NCBI GenBank assembly: GCA_036560485.1
Contig: DATBRC010000019.1
Span: 1 to 64,000, forward strand
Length of the DNA stretch: 64,000 bases
Direction of reading: 5' to 3'
DNA from: DATBRC01 sp036560485
Lineage (GTDB): Bacteria > Pseudomonadota > Gammaproteobacteria > Burkholderiales > Burkholderiaceae_D
A program made the position numbers and the translations under genes. Shown here in pieces: positions 1 to 9,498 of the stretch (within the stretch, counting starts at the first letter, position 1; each line of letters opens with the position of its first letter). Under the pieces are notes generated by a model. It saw only the letters and a program-made list of their open reading frames with translations. It ran no database searches and was not told where the DNA came from.

Positions 1-1
1 C

Positions 2-367
2 AAGCCTGCACCTGCTCCATTGAATTTCATACCGATCAAACGCAGCGTATTTTTTGATTACAACAAATATGATTTGAAGCCGGAATTTTCTCAACTTGTA
101 GCAGATCATGCGAAATATCTGGTTGCGAACCCAGATAAAAAAGCGGTCCTTCAAGGCAATGCGGATGAACGCGGTGGTTCTGAATACAACCTGGCCTTGG
201 GTCAAAAACGTGCTGAAGCTGAACGCAAAGCTCTTGAACTGTTAGGCGTGCCTACTTCCCAGTTGGAAGCAATCTCTTTTGGTAAAGAAAAACCAAGAAC
301 GCTTGGTCACAATGAAGCAGCCTGGGCGGACAATCGCCGCGCTGACATCGTTTATCATTCGAAATAA
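2..367 (+). CDS. pal: Peptidoglycan-associated lipoprotein Pal, C-terminal part (5' end outside window)
   Basis: The reading frame is open from the first bases of the window, so the N-terminus, including the signal peptide and lipobox, lies upstream. The visible part is a complete OmpA-type peptidoglycan-binding domain: a VFFDYNKYDLKP strand, the GNADERGGSEYNLALGQKRA segment, and the closing AAWADNRRADIVY. These are characteristic of Pal rather than a generic OmpA domain. Pal is an outer-membrane lipoprotein that binds peptidoglycan and TolB in the Tol-Pal envelope-constriction complex. No CpoB/YbgF gene follows; the next gene is convergent. A Pal paralogue cannot be excluded without the upstream tol genes. 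Confidence 0.88.
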   Translation, partial: KPAPAPLNFIPIKRSVFFDYNKYDLKPEFSQLVADHAKYLVANPDKKAVLQGNADERGGSEYNLALGQKRAEAERKALELLGVPTSQLEAISFGKEKPRTLGHNEAAWADNRRADIVYHSK

Positions 368-388
368 CTGATACTTACGGTAATTGAA

Positions 389-434
389 TAATGGCGCGGC
401 TGCGTTTGTATTTGCAAACTCAGCCGCGCCATTA
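389..434. terminator. Hairpin terminator between convergent pal and DUF1631 genes
   Basis: A perfect 14-bp inverted repeat (389-402 and 421-434, TAATGGCGCGGCTG and its complement) lies between two convergent genes. The inner bases GTTTG/CAAAC can extend the stem. There is no long T run on either side, so it may be a bidirectional or Rho-assisted terminator. Confidence 0.7.
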
Positions 435-487
435 TGTTATGCAAAGAGATTTTAATGAACACAAGTGAAGAAATTCACTTAAGCTAA

Positions 488-2989
488 TCAGTTTTTTACG
501 GCAGGCTTCTGCTGCATTGCCTCAGTACCTTGCAACAACGACTCCACTGCCCGTTCGAATGTCGGCGCAGCTTCAATCAAGTTCAATAAACCTTGCCGCA
601 TCGCCTTGCTCAAAGATGATGGTGTATAGACCAGTGGTTTTGCGTCTTTATCCATCCTGAACATAAAGAGCGATTGATTATTGCCCATCCAGATCAATCG
701 GCCCAATTGGTACGCATTATCTATCCAACATTCAACACAAGCTCCGATCTGCATTTGCGCCAACAAAGTCTCATCCAATCTCGACGAGAAGGTGCTGTCC
801 GGCTGCAGATCGAGGCTGGCAGACACTCCCCTTTCTGCCAAAGATGCTTCGATTACTTCCTGTTCGACTTGAGGTTGTGCGACAGCTTTCGATAGTATCG
901 TTTCTTCTTGAATATTCAATGCGGAAAAAACATGGCGCAAATCGTCCAGGCTCGGCAAATTTTCACCCGCCTTCACATCATTGTTGCGCAACACTTGCGT
1001 ATGCACGGCCACAAGCTGATCCAATGCCTGTTTCCCTTCTTTCTCCGATAAGTTAAGAATTGTCATTCCATCTTTCAGCGACTTGACCAGATTAGGCAAG
1101 AGCCGCATTAATGCATGACGATCTTTTGACTTTTGTTTATTTTGTGCACTCCACACCAATTCAGGCAATAAATCGCTGCATCGTTTTTGTGCTGAATTGG
1201 CATCCGTATTCTTGATATTCGCCTTGATATCCTGCATGGAGGCACGTACCAGCACGCGCGTCCAGATATCCATAATGAAATCTGACATGCGCTTGTCGAT
1301 ATTCAAAGGAAGCAATATCTCACGCAGCGATGTGGTGGTACCAAGCGTCAATCTACTGAATTTTTCAGCTTCCTCCAAGGCGTCAATGCTGCGTGCAGTA
1401 TCTGAATCTGCATTGCGCAATTTATCCGTCAAAAACTGATTGAATTCTTCAAGGCATGTAGAAAAAATTGCGACATCTTTGTCAAATTCGTCGAGAATTT
1501 TTCTGACGATACGCTTGATTTCAGTGGAAAAACTTTGCCCAATCTCGGTTGCAGTATCGAGGCCGACTGCCACGGTACCAATACGATTGAGTAATTGCCG
1601 GCTGGGATGATCTTCTAGCTGCAATAATCCGGGTTCCAGCATGGCAGCCTTGAGAAACGGAATTTGCAAGCGGCCGATTTGTGCACGCAAACCTTCCGGA
1701 ATCTGCTCGTCACCCAGGATAAATTCGAACAAGACTGCAATGACGTCCATTGCCATACGTTGTTCAGGTTGGCTGACGGCTTGTTCATTGATCTGTTCGC
1801 GTACAGAAAACAACTGGTTTTGTAACGGCGTTATCTCTTCATTGACTGCTCGTCCACGTGCCGCCAGTTTTTGAAATTCATTTAATCGCGCAAGCAGTTC
1901 CTCAGATACAGGCGAGACATCTTCTTGCGGTTCCGGATCTTCGGATTGCTCAGATCGGTTGCCATGGCTGCGCTGTGAAGAAGTTTGTTCTTGATCCCCT
2001 TTTCTCCGCTTTGGAGAAAAAAGGCCTTGGTCTACAGGAGCAGCAAAAATATTGCTGACGAAATCCTGAAATGCTACTGATTGACTTTCATTTCTCGCAT
2101 CAAATGATTTTTCATTGGCATTATTGGCAGCGCCACTTTGAAAACTGCTTGCTGTCTGCTGCTGCATTAATTTCAGCAAACGCTCCAAAGTCGGCACTAC
2201 CTTTTCTGCCAGATTGGGTGAAATAGCCTGCGACATTGCATTACCGGCATTACTTGTCGCTACACCAGTACCTGCATTTCCCCCTTGTGCGGCCAAGGTT
2301 TGTCGCGTCAATTGTTCTCTTTGATGACGTCTCATTGAACCAGGACGTGCGATGAGCTGAGGTTTGATACCCCCGATGTCAAAGACGTCGCATAGTTCTG
2401 CATAATATTCCGGCAGATAGAGCGCCAACGAATCAGCCGTATATTTAAACAACACAGCCCTGACATCCTCATCAGAAACCATCTTGCATAGCACTTCATG
2501 CAGAGTACGCGCAATCAAATAAGGTCGAAATGGATTTTCGCGCTCGACTACTTCCGAGCTGTCATGAACTTGCGAAATCATGATATTCAATCGACCAAGA
2601 TTCTCGTCACACGCATTACGTAATTGATCGACTAAATGCCCAACCTCGATTTGCCGATTAACAGTCTCATCATCAATCAAGGTTAATGTTTCTGCAGTAA
2701 AGTCGCTCAGCCCGGCTCGCAGATCGGTATACATGGTACGCATGCCGCGTTCCATTTGCTCTTGGAAAGTATTTTCCAGGTTTGCCAATAATGCATTACC
2801 TTCTTGCCGCAAGAACTGCCGCGCATCGGTGAGCGTTCTATACTGCATTGCATTAGGATTTTTTGACAACGATGTAGCCAATTCGTTATCGGTATGTTGC
2901 GCCATGCGCTGCACCAAGGCAGAAAATTTATGCTGCGCGTTTTGCTTTGCTACCTTGATAACTTGTTTGGCATTTTGCATTGGATTCAC
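488..2989 (-). CDS. DUF1631 family protein
   Basis: An 833-residue protein that I recognise as the DUF1631 family, which is common in beta- and gammaproteobacteria and has no established reaction. It is largely helical and highly charged. A low-complexity Gln/Ser/Asn-rich linker spans roughly residues 230-350, separating an N-terminal helical domain from a long C-terminal domain that ends in a Trp/Leu-rich stretch resembling a PilZ-like or other small beta domain (CVECWIDNAYQLGRLIWMG). There is no signal peptide or membrane segment, so it is probably cytoplasmic. Old database entries call some members thymidine phosphorylase; nothing here supports that. It stands alone, convergent to pal. Confidence 0.8.
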   Translation of the reverse strand: MNPMQNAKQVIKVAKQNAQHKFSALVQRMAQHTDNELATSLSKNPNAMQYRTLTDARQFLRQEGNALLANLENTFQEQMERGMRTMYTDLRAGLSDFTAETLTLIDDETVNRQIEVGHLVDQLRNACDENLGRLNIMISQVHDSSEVVERENPFRPYLIARTLHEVLCKMVSDEDVRAVLFKYTADSLALYLPEYYAELCDVFDIGGIKPQLIARPGSMRRHQREQLTRQTLAAQGGNAGTGVATSNAGNAMSQAISPNLAEKVVPTLERLLKLMQQQTASSFQSGAANNANEKSFDARNESQSVAFQDFVSNIFAAPVDQGLFSPKRRKGDQEQTSSQRSHGNRSEQSEDPEPQEDVSPVSEELLARLNEFQKLAARGRAVNEEITPLQNQLFSVREQINEQAVSQPEQRMAMDVIAVLFEFILGDEQIPEGLRAQIGRLQIPFLKAAMLEPGLLQLEDHPSRQLLNRIGTVAVGLDTATEIGQSFSTEIKRIVRKILDEFDKDVAIFSTCLEEFNQFLTDKLRNADSDTARSIDALEEAEKFSRLTLGTTTSLREILLPLNIDKRMSDFIMDIWTRVLVRASMQDIKANIKNTDANSAQKRCSDLLPELVWSAQNKQKSKDRHALMRLLPNLVKSLKDGMTILNLSEKEGKQALDQLVAVHTQVLRNNDVKAGENLPSLDDLRHVFSALNIQEETILSKAVAQPQVEQEVIEASLAERGVSASLDLQPDSTFSSRLDETLLAQMQIGACVECWIDNAYQLGRLIWMGNNQSLFMFRMDKDAKPLVYTPSSLSKAMRQGLLNLIEAAPTFERAVESLLQGTEAMQQKPAVKN

Positions 2990-3091
2990 AACAAATTAGG
3001 TTGCAATTGTGAAAGTAATCAAATCATAGCGCAGTAGTCATGTTTTTGGTAAATCACGATGGCTTTATCGGGCAAACCCTATTATCAAACC

Positions 3092-3829
3092 TCAAGGCTG
3101 TGGCAAGGAAACCTCACTTGGTATCAAGCATGCCAGTTGTGCATCGTCCAGATAACACCACTCTCCCTCCTCCAAATCGAGATCATCCAATTTTAATTTA
3201 CCAATGGCGGAGCGCTTTAACGCCAGGCAATGGTTCCCTGCTGCTGCCAGCATCCGTTTAACCTGATGATATTTCCCTTGCTCCAGAACGATTTCGAGCA
3301 AATGCGTATCGATCCTGCAACAGGATTGCGCTACCAATGGCGCAGGCTCGTCATGCAATTGCACTCCTCCAAGTAACTGCTCAATCAACTCGGCAGTAAT
3401 TGGCGCATGGGTAGTCGCTACATAAATCTTGGGAACATGCCTTTTCGGCGAAGATTGTGCATGAATAAATGCGCCGTCATCCGACATCAATAACAATCCC
3501 GTCGTATCATGATCAAGCCGTCCAACCGGTTGCACATCACGCCACGTAAATTGTTCCGGCAACAGTGTTAATACGCCTGGATGGTGACTGGGTTTGCGAG
3601 AACATTCGAAATTGGCAGGTTTGTTCAACGCAATATAAACATGTTCTCGATACTTCCATGTTTCATCGAACAACGTGAACTCCAAATTTTCCGTTTCAAT
3701 AGCAACGCGGTAATCGGTCATGCTTTCACCGGCAATTACCATTTCTCCATCGGAAATTAATTCACGGCACCATTTTCTGCTGCCGAATCCTTGCGATTGC
3801 AAGATGCGATCAAGGGTCATTTTGCTCAT
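3092..3829 (-). CDS. rsuA: 16S rRNA pseudouridine(516) synthase RsuA
   Basis: A 245-residue RsuA/RluB-family pseudouridine synthase. An N-terminal S4-like RNA-binding segment (LDRILQSQGFGSRKWCRELI) is followed by the catalytic domain with the family motif GRLDHDTTGLLL, whose Asp is the nucleophile, then KIYVA and the late QGKYHQVKRMLAAAGN motif. It would isomerise U516 in helix 18 of 16S rRNA. RluB/E/F paralogues share this architecture, but the short length and the S4 start fit RsuA best. Two in-frame ATGs (3829 and 3820) are possible starts; neither has a strong ribosome-binding site. Confidence 0.87.
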   Translation of the reverse strand: MSKMTLDRILQSQGFGSRKWCRELISDGEMVIAGESMTDYRVAIETENLEFTLFDETWKYREHVYIALNKPANFECSRKPSHHPGVLTLLPEQFTWRDVQPVGRLDHDTTGLLLMSDDGAFIHAQSSPKRHVPKIYVATTHAPITAELIEQLLGGVQLHDEPAPLVAQSCCRIDTHLLEIVLEQGKYHQVKRMLAAAGNHCLALKRSAIGKLKLDDLDLEEGEWCYLDDAQLACLIPSEVSLPQP

Positions 3830-4180
3830 GGCTGGACTATAACAAAACCTTTATAAAAATTGCTGCAAGCGTTTCTTGCTTTGTGTGCTGCCGTAACCTA
3901 ATCTGGTCTGGTAACTCAATGAAAAGAATTTCCTGGAATAGCGCTTGCCAATATGGAACGAGATGCTTTGATGCAATGCCTGTAACTCGTGTTAGAAAAA
4001 TGATCGGTCTACGGAACTTCATTATTACTTATCCATCGAATCATGACTTAGAGCAGTTTCCTGTCGAAAATCAATTCGTATGAATACAAATATTGATGAA
4101 TGTCAAAAAGGTGTCAGGAATAATCACTAACGAAGAACCTCTGTAGTTGATATCACTGCGACATTCAAAAGGAGTTTTAA
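3830..4180. other. Intergenic region, no convincing gene
   Basis: This stretch separates rsuA from the next gene. Short overlapping frames exist on both strands (a 61-codon minus frame at 3837-4022 and a 66-codon plus frame at 3883-4083), but neither resembles a protein family and they exclude each other. The stretch just before 4181 is AT-rich and is likely to hold the promoter for the small gene that follows. Confidence 0.5.
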
Positions 4181-4510
4181 ATGAAAACACTCGCACGAGA
4201 AATACAGCAACGATTCAATTTTATAGACCGGACGCTCACCCATGCAATTCTTGCTTGCCAGTCGGATGCCAGTGTCCCGAACGAACTTAAGGATTTTATT
4301 CGCCAACTTGATCAACGATCGGGACAAGTTAAAGAAGCGCTTCTATCAAATCAATTGAACCTTTTTCGGAAAAGCGTGGATGATTTGGCCAAACTAAGCG
4401 ACCATGTGCAGAAATCCATCCCTCGGCCAAGCAATGTCAACTATGAAGTCAAAAGTGCAGTCATCATGGCGCATCTTGAGATTGCCGCACTCAAATATCA
4501 AGTCCATTGA
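4181..4510 (+). CDS. Small helical protein of unknown function
   Basis: A 109-residue protein I do not recognise. Translation is well supported: AAAGGAG lies 5-10 bases before the ATG. It is predicted to be almost wholly alpha-helical, with regularly spaced Leu/Ile/Val and alternating charges (DFIRQLDQRSGQVKEALLSN), and it has no signal peptide or membrane helix. This composition is seen in small regulatory or histone-like cytoplasmic proteins, but there is no specific motif. It is single, flanked by opposite-strand genes. Confidence 0.6.
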   Translation: MKTLAREIQQRFNFIDRTLTHAILACQSDASVPNELKDFIRQLDQRSGQVKEALLSNQLNLFRKSVDDLAKLSDHVQKSIPRPSNVNYEVKSAVIMAHLEIAALKYQVH

Positions 4511-4532
4511 TTTTTGATGCCGGAATCGTTAT

Positions 4533-5366
4533 CTAAATAATTTTCTCCAACACCCATCCATCGCAATCAAATTCAACCAAATCGTCATCCTCCGGATTTT
4601 CTGAACGCTGAATGGCGGCTTCGGAAGCCACCAATATGCGGTCCATGGCTGTCGCTGAATGTTTGGCCAGATCGAATTTGCTTTGGACTGCATTCAGCGT
4701 AGCATCGGATTTCGCGCGCATGTCAGCACCGGATTGCAAGACTCTGACGATAACCGGGTTTCCACCGTCTAGCGTCGTCAAATCGAAACGGCTGTTGACC
4801 ACTGAGGCGCGCCGTCCACGTCTTACGATGCGGCCAAGCGATAAAGTGAAGTGTCCCCATTGACCATAAGTCACAATATATTCGGGCTTGGCAGCAAGAA
4901 TCTGCTCAACAATTTCGATCGCTTTGTCCAGATCATTTGCATGTGTATGCACCAACTGCAAAAATTCATGAAATTTTATTGCACCATCGTTTTTATGCAC
5001 AATGCTCCATGAACACTGATTAAGGACAATATGTCCGTCAGTACCAATCCCACCATCCCAGTGCGCAATCCCGGCAACAGAAACGCCGCCGCCGATGGAT
5101 ACATGATGAGGACCCGGCTTTTCAATAATGTCGTACCAAGGGTAGGAATAAGAGGTGGGCGGTGGATACGGCAACGCTGCCTTGCCTTCCAGCAGCCGTG
5201 CGAAAAGCGCAGATTGCGGACCGATCTGATGCGAGCGTGCCTTTTCTCCGGCATGTTCCAGGCGTAATCGATTCTCTTCCTGGATCCGTGCGTACTCGGC
5301 AACGGCCCACTCATATCTCGCACGTTGTTCTTCAGTGAGATCGTTCTCATCAAAAAATGAAGGCAT
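4533..5366 (-). CDS. Unknown protein, last gene of the GMC oxidoreductase operon
   Basis: A 277-residue protein that I cannot assign. A charged N-terminal helix (about residues 1-60) is followed by a Pro/Tyr/Gly-rich segment with PHHVSIGGGVSVAGIAHWDG, then a helical stretch (residues 130-165) and a beta-rich part (VTYGQWGHFTLSLGR). The end is acidic (ENPEDDDLVEFDCDGW). There is no signal peptide. It starts 2 bases after the PPC-domain gene stops, so it is almost certainly cotranscribed with that gene, the hydrolase and the oxidoreductase. Function unknown; context suggests an accessory of that oxidative pathway. Confidence 0.65.
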   Translation of the reverse strand: MPSFFDENDLTEEQRARYEWAVAEYARIQEENRLRLEHAGEKARSHQIGPQSALFARLLEGKAALPYPPPTSYSYPWYDIIEKPGPHHVSIGGGVSVAGIAHWDGGIGTDGHIVLNQCSWSIVHKNDGAIKFHEFLQLVHTHANDLDKAIEIVEQILAAKPEYIVTYGQWGHFTLSLGRIVRRGRRASVVNSRFDLTTLDGGNPVIVRVLQSGADMRAKSDATLNAVQSKFDLAKHSATAMDRILVASEAAIQRSENPEDDDLVEFDCDGWVLEKII

Positions 5367-5368
5367 GC

Positions 5369-5821
5369 TTAGTCCCCTTCTTTATCTTCTATTTTCAGTT
5401 CTTTGTACCCGGTCTGACTATCATGTTCCCTTTTGAATATAACTTCGGGAATGATGCCCAGCACAACTTCCGCTGTCGTATAAACAGGCGAGCCCGGCAT
5501 CAGATGCCCACCCGATACCCGGCCTTGCCCATCCGACACTGCAATATGAAGATGGCAGCCATACTGCGATAAAGTGCCAACCAACGAAACTATTTCAAGC
5601 TTCTCTTCAAGGACTGTGCTGCCAACTCGATCGGCAAAACGAATCCTGGCACATTGCAGACTGCCGACACAACTGATCACGCATGCAGCATCGATCTTGT
5701 GTTCGACACAATAATCACTGAGTGACTGTTTCAGATCTGCACCCGGCGATAGTCGAAAGGCCACTGATTTCATATGTGCATCACCAGCGATCACGCCAGC
5801 AAATATCGCCTTCTCAGTCAT
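5369..5821 (-). CDS. PPC/DUF296-domain protein
   Basis: A 150-residue single-domain protein of the PPC (plant and prokaryote conserved, DUF296) family. Recognisable parts are the opening FRLSPGADLKQSLSDYC, the ACVISCVGSLQCARIRFAD strand-turn, the core VSLVGTLSQYGCHLHIAVSD, and VSGGHLMPGSPVYTTAEVVL. Bacterial PPC proteins are small trimeric proteins, some of which bind metal through conserved His residues (His in GCHLH and GGHL here). They are often called DNA-binding by analogy with plant AT-hook proteins, but there is no AT hook here. Its start overlaps the end of the upstream hydrolase gene by 8 bases, implying translational coupling. Confidence 0.82.
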   Translation of the reverse strand: MTEKAIFAGVIAGDAHMKSVAFRLSPGADLKQSLSDYCVEHKIDAACVISCVGSLQCARIRFADRVGSTVLEEKLEIVSLVGTLSQYGCHLHIAVSDGQGRVSGGHLMPGSPVYTTAEVVLGIIPEVIFKREHDSQTGYKELKIEDKEGD

Positions 5822-7559
5822 GCGACTGCTCTTTCAGAAATTGAATCATGCGCGGGAACACATCCTCGTGGACATTTTTGCCCATGAATACATCCTGATG
5901 ACCATAACCGGGAAATACATGCAGTTGATGCCGTCCCGGAATGATCTTCTCCAATCGTTCATGGCAATGAATATTGGAATCGGCGAATACACGATTGTCC
6001 TGTCCTTGCGTAAACAAGATCGGCGTTTGAATCTCTTTCACATGTTCCAGATAGTTATCCGGCAGAGCGGCATAACGCGGATTGCTTGGATCGAACTTGA
6101 TTGCGGTATTTTTATTATTCACCATCTTCGAGATATGGCGATAGTAATGCACCGGCGCGCCACCAAATAAATCGCCCAATCGGTCGTGTGTTTCTTTCGC
6201 CATGTTGGCGTGATTGAACAGTGCTGGACGACCACTGCCCCACATGAAACTCAGCATATGGCATTCCGGCGAATCACATTCCTGATGCACTGCATCGGCT
6301 GCAAACGCGATAACATTGCCGACCGACCAGCCAGGTTGCCTGCGCCAGCTCGGGTTGTAGTATTCCACTCCCAGCAGATAGTCGGATACCCACGGGCCAA
6401 TCGCCAGTTTGATTTTGGACCAGGCAGGTACATAAGGTGTCAGCGCAACGCTATTGAGAATCATGCTGCGCACACCCTGCACACTGCGACCGAACAAACC
6501 CATTGCCATGCTCAACGCGCCGACACAATGCGCAATCACATGAATGCGCCGGTTCGGTCCGATATGGCGACGCAACTCTGCCAATGCAGCCGGATGATCG
6601 AACAGAGCGATATCGTCCAATGAATATCGGGTACGCGCCAGATTGTAAGGAAACCGGTTGCTGCCACGATAATCCAACGCCCACACATCGCCAAATCCCT
6701 GATCCAGCAATGTTTGCACCAGGTTCATGTGCTCGGGCATGATAAACATATCGGACGAACTGGTCAGGCCATGCACAACCAGCACCACGTCATCGCTGCT
6801 GGCACGCGCAAACCGTGTCAGCTGCAAAGCCAATCCATCGGCAGTACTGAACGGATGGATGCTGATGTCCGCACCGATCACACCTTCCGTAGTACCTCTT
6901 GCATAAACACGTTGCGGTTGACTGGGTGCCGGCGGTACATGCGGGCCATATACATCCCATAATTTACCCGCAAAAAATTCGCCGAATTTGGCCAAGCCAC
7001 CAATGCTGGTTTTTCCATCAGGGCCATTTGCACTCAAGCCACGCAATACCTTTATGAAGTCGAGCAAGCCCAAACTGAGAATGCCGGTCAGCAAACATTG
7101 TGCTTGCGCCGGCTTGTCTGGATCGACATGTCCGCGAAACACATTCACAAACAAGGTTGTCGTGTCGTGCCACATATCCAGTGGAGCAGTGTGCTGCACC
7201 TGCTTTTGTCCGACGAAAGTAATCTGCTCGCCTTTTGGCGTCGTCGCATAAACCTGGTAATACATGACCTTGCGATCACGATCCGCGGTATTCGGCATCA
7301 AACGGAATGTTCCCGATTGCACCGGACATTCGCCACCCAAGAATGCGCAATCGACATAACCGGACAAGGTGCCAGCATGTTCGGCTTCCGACAAGAAGAC
7401 AGACAAGTCAGGTATGGTAACCGTCACATGCAATGCCATTGCATTGCCGGCTTTTTCGCCATCAGCATAACCATCGGCAAACATGGTCGCTTCTGCGCTC
7501 ACATAGCCACGCATCACTTCTGCAAATTCAATCTTCACGCCGCGCAGATCATTGGACAT
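5814..7559 (-). CDS. Alpha/beta hydrolase with Cys nucleophile, partner of GMC oxidoreductase
   Basis: A 581-residue protein if translation starts at the ATG preceded by AAGGA; an earlier ATG at 7589 lacks a ribosome-binding site. The first ~200 residues form a beta-rich domain (FADGYADGEKAG, GYVDCAFLGGECPVQSG) of the kind found beside GMC cholesterol-oxidase-like enzymes. The C-terminal part is an alpha/beta hydrolase: VVHGLTSSSDMF oxyanion region, nucleophile elbow IAHCVGALS, Asp in GQDNRVF and His in FPGYGHQDVFMG. The usual nucleophile Ser is Cys345, as in dienelactone hydrolases. From memory, related hydrolase and GMC domains occur fused in single polypeptides in some bacteria, which supports a joint reaction on a lipid or sterol-like substrate. 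The substrate is not known. Confidence 0.78.
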   Translation of the reverse strand: MSNDLRGVKIEFAEVMRGYVSAEATMFADGYADGEKAGNAMALHVTVTIPDLSVFLSEAEHAGTLSGYVDCAFLGGECPVQSGTFRLMPNTADRDRKVMYYQVYATTPKGEQITFVGQKQVQHTAPLDMWHDTTTLFVNVFRGHVDPDKPAQAQCLLTGILSLGLLDFIKVLRGLSANGPDGKTSIGGLAKFGEFFAGKLWDVYGPHVPPAPSQPQRVYARGTTEGVIGADISIHPFSTADGLALQLTRFARASSDDVVLVVHGLTSSSDMFIMPEHMNLVQTLLDQGFGDVWALDYRGSNRFPYNLARTRYSLDDIALFDHPAALAELRRHIGPNRRIHVIAHCVGALSMAMGLFGRSVQGVRSMILNSVALTPYVPAWSKIKLAIGPWVSDYLLGVEYYNPSWRRQPGWSVGNVIAFAADAVHQECDSPECHMLSFMWGSGRPALFNHANMAKETHDRLGDLFGGAPVHYYRHISKMVNNKNTAIKFDPSNPRYAALPDNYLEHVKEIQTPILFTQGQDNRVFADSNIHCHERLEKIIPGRHQLHVFPGYGHQDVFMGKNVHEDVFPRMIQFLKEQSHD

Positions 7560-7623
7560 TCCATTTTTCCTTAAGGTTTCTGATGACATTATTGCTGGGG
7601 GATACTATGAAAACCACTCACGA

Positions 7624-9396
7624 TCAAAGATCGGAAGTTGGCATCTGCCCGGTTATCTCATGTGCGATCCACTCGGATAACGCGGTTATTGTTGCTGCGG
7701 GATTGGCACCCAGCGCCGTCGGCATCAATGAACCGTCAGCAACGTACAAGCCTTTATAACCAAACACCTGGCCTCGGCTGCCGGTTTGTGCGCTCACCAC
7801 ACCTTGTTCCGGCGAATCCGCCAGCGCACAACCTCCCAATGGATGCACAGTCACATTGTTTTTCACCGGCCACAGCCAGGTTGGCATCGGCAAAAAGAGT
7901 CGACCTCCGATAAAACCTGTAAAGCGTTTGCATAAATTTAAAATGGAATCATAGAGTGGCATGCTGTTCATTTGCGGCCAATCCACATTCAGAAAGCCTT
8001 GCTGATTCAGGCTGAATGTTCCATTGCCTTTATCCAGCCCCATACATAGCATCACCGCGCTGTATTGTGACAAATCATTGGCCAACAAGCGCTCGATCAA
8101 AAAGGCAACACTGCTGCGGCGACGCCCCTGATATTTTTTGTCGAACACATAGTGGAACAATTGACGACAAGCCCAGGCAACCCGCTGGAATGGATTCAAT
8201 ACCGATTCCAACGCAGTCGCTGCCCAACCTGCATGCGTCGGGTAACTCGCATCCTGCAATAGAAATGCATGATCGGGATCGTGTTTTTCAAATAAATGAT
8301 GATCGGTGTATTGCGTAATCACCGGACCATAAGTGGAGTTGATTTCGCGTTTGCCTTCCAATGCAAAAGACAGGAAATCGCCATTGCCGGAAAACCGCTG
8401 CCCAAGACGTTTGGAAATGTGCGGCAAACTCCGATGCACATCACGGCAACGCAACAGCAATTCGCTCGAACCCAAGGTTCCGGCCGAAACGACCACACGT
8501 TGGCTGGTCACGCTATGCTCCGTTCCCGTCTGCATATTGCGGTAGACGATGCGATAACCAAATTGACCATCCGCATGGTGATCATCCATTTGTTTTTCAT
8601 TGAGCGGAATAATCCGATCGACTACAGACAGCGTTTGCACCTTCGCTTGATAACGCGTTTGTGCGACATGCAAGTAGTTATGATCCGTTGTGTTCTTCGC
8701 ATGGACATTGCATCCAATGTCGCATTCGCCGCAATAAGTGCAGGATGTTTGGCGTGCGCCGTAGCGATTCAGTTCTTGTACACCAATTGGCGTAGGCTGG
8801 GGACTTGCACGATAGCTGTATTCATTACCGAAGAACACGCAGATATCGGCGAGCTTGGTCGGCAATCCTTCTTCGCGTGCAAATTTTTGGAACTGCGTCG
8901 TGCGCAAGACATAACGACGATCGGTTTTACCTTCCGGCGCCGACGGTATTGTCCTTGCGCCCAATACATCTTGCGCAACATCGTAGTATGGCGCCAGCAC
9001 ATTGCGACGAATAGTGCTCGGCCATCCTTTTTCAAACACCACTTCTGGCGGCCGCAAAAAAACGTTGGCGTAAATCAGTGAACCACCACCCAAACCAGCG
9101 CATGTCACCGTGTCGATCTGATCAAAATGACGGATATCAAACATGCCCACCAGCGTACCTCGTGCTGCATGCCGCTTGCGCACCGCAACCGGACGCCGCA
9201 CGCCATCGCCGGCGGGACACCAGACATTGTCGGCAAGATCATGCGGGCTGCGGGGGAAACTACCCAACGGATATGCTTTGCCGCGCTCCAGCAACATCAC
9301 GCGGCCAGGCCAATGCTTTGATAATCGTGCGCACATTGCGGAACCGCCAAATCCGCTACCGACGATCAGCGCTTCATAATCCAGAGTTGTACTCAA
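7624..9396 (-). CDS. GMC-family oxidoreductase, cholesterol-oxidase-like
   Basis: A flavoprotein of the glucose-methanol-choline oxidoreductase family. The FAD dinucleotide motif GSGFGGS is at residues 13-19, followed by AGLGGGSLIYANVFLRPP, a Cys cluster (CTYCGECDIGCNVHAKN) that marks the cholesterol-oxidase-like branch, and a C-terminal HPLGGCALAD...YVADGSLMPTALGANPAATI segment with the catalytic His/Asn region. I chose the TTG at 9396 because GGGGGG stands six bases before it. The frame runs back to a TTG at 9498, but that adds 34 low-complexity residues and has no ribosome-binding site. It is the first gene of the four-gene operon. The oxidised substrate is unknown. Confidence 0.83.
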   Translation of the reverse strand: MSTTLDYEALIVGSGFGGSAMCARLSKHWPGRVMLLERGKAYPLGSFPRSPHDLADNVWCPAGDGVRRPVAVRKRHAARGTLVGMFDIRHFDQIDTVTCAGLGGGSLIYANVFLRPPEVVFEKGWPSTIRRNVLAPYYDVAQDVLGARTIPSAPEGKTDRRYVLRTTQFQKFAREEGLPTKLADICVFFGNEYSYRASPQPTPIGVQELNRYGARQTSCTYCGECDIGCNVHAKNTTDHNYLHVAQTRYQAKVQTLSVVDRIIPLNEKQMDDHHADGQFGYRIVYRNMQTGTEHSVTSQRVVVSAGTLGSSELLLRCRDVHRSLPHISKRLGQRFSGNGDFLSFALEGKREINSTYGPVITQYTDHHLFEKHDPDHAFLLQDASYPTHAGWAATALESVLNPFQRVAWACRQLFHYVFDKKYQGRRRSSVAFLIERLLANDLSQYSAVMLCMGLDKGNGTFSLNQQGFLNVDWPQMNSMPLYDSILNLCKRFTGFIGGRLFLPMPTWLWPVKNNVTVHPLGGCALADSPEQGVVSAQTGSRGQVFGYKGLYVADGSLMPTALGANPAATITALSEWIAHEITGQMPTSDL

Positions 9397-9498
9397 TGAC
9401 TTCCCCCCATTTATTTGATTGATTAAATTTTTATTGGTGCAATGACGATTGCCCTCTATTTGCGACGCAATATTTTTTATGATCTTATTGGATTTCAA

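Noticed and set aside
3837..4083. Small opposing frames between rsuA and the next gene
   Set aside because: They overlap each other on opposite strands, and neither has a recognisable family.
8296..9081. 261-codon plus-strand frame over the GMC oxidoreductase
   Set aside because: Antisense to a well-supported gene and rich in residues typical of shadow frames.
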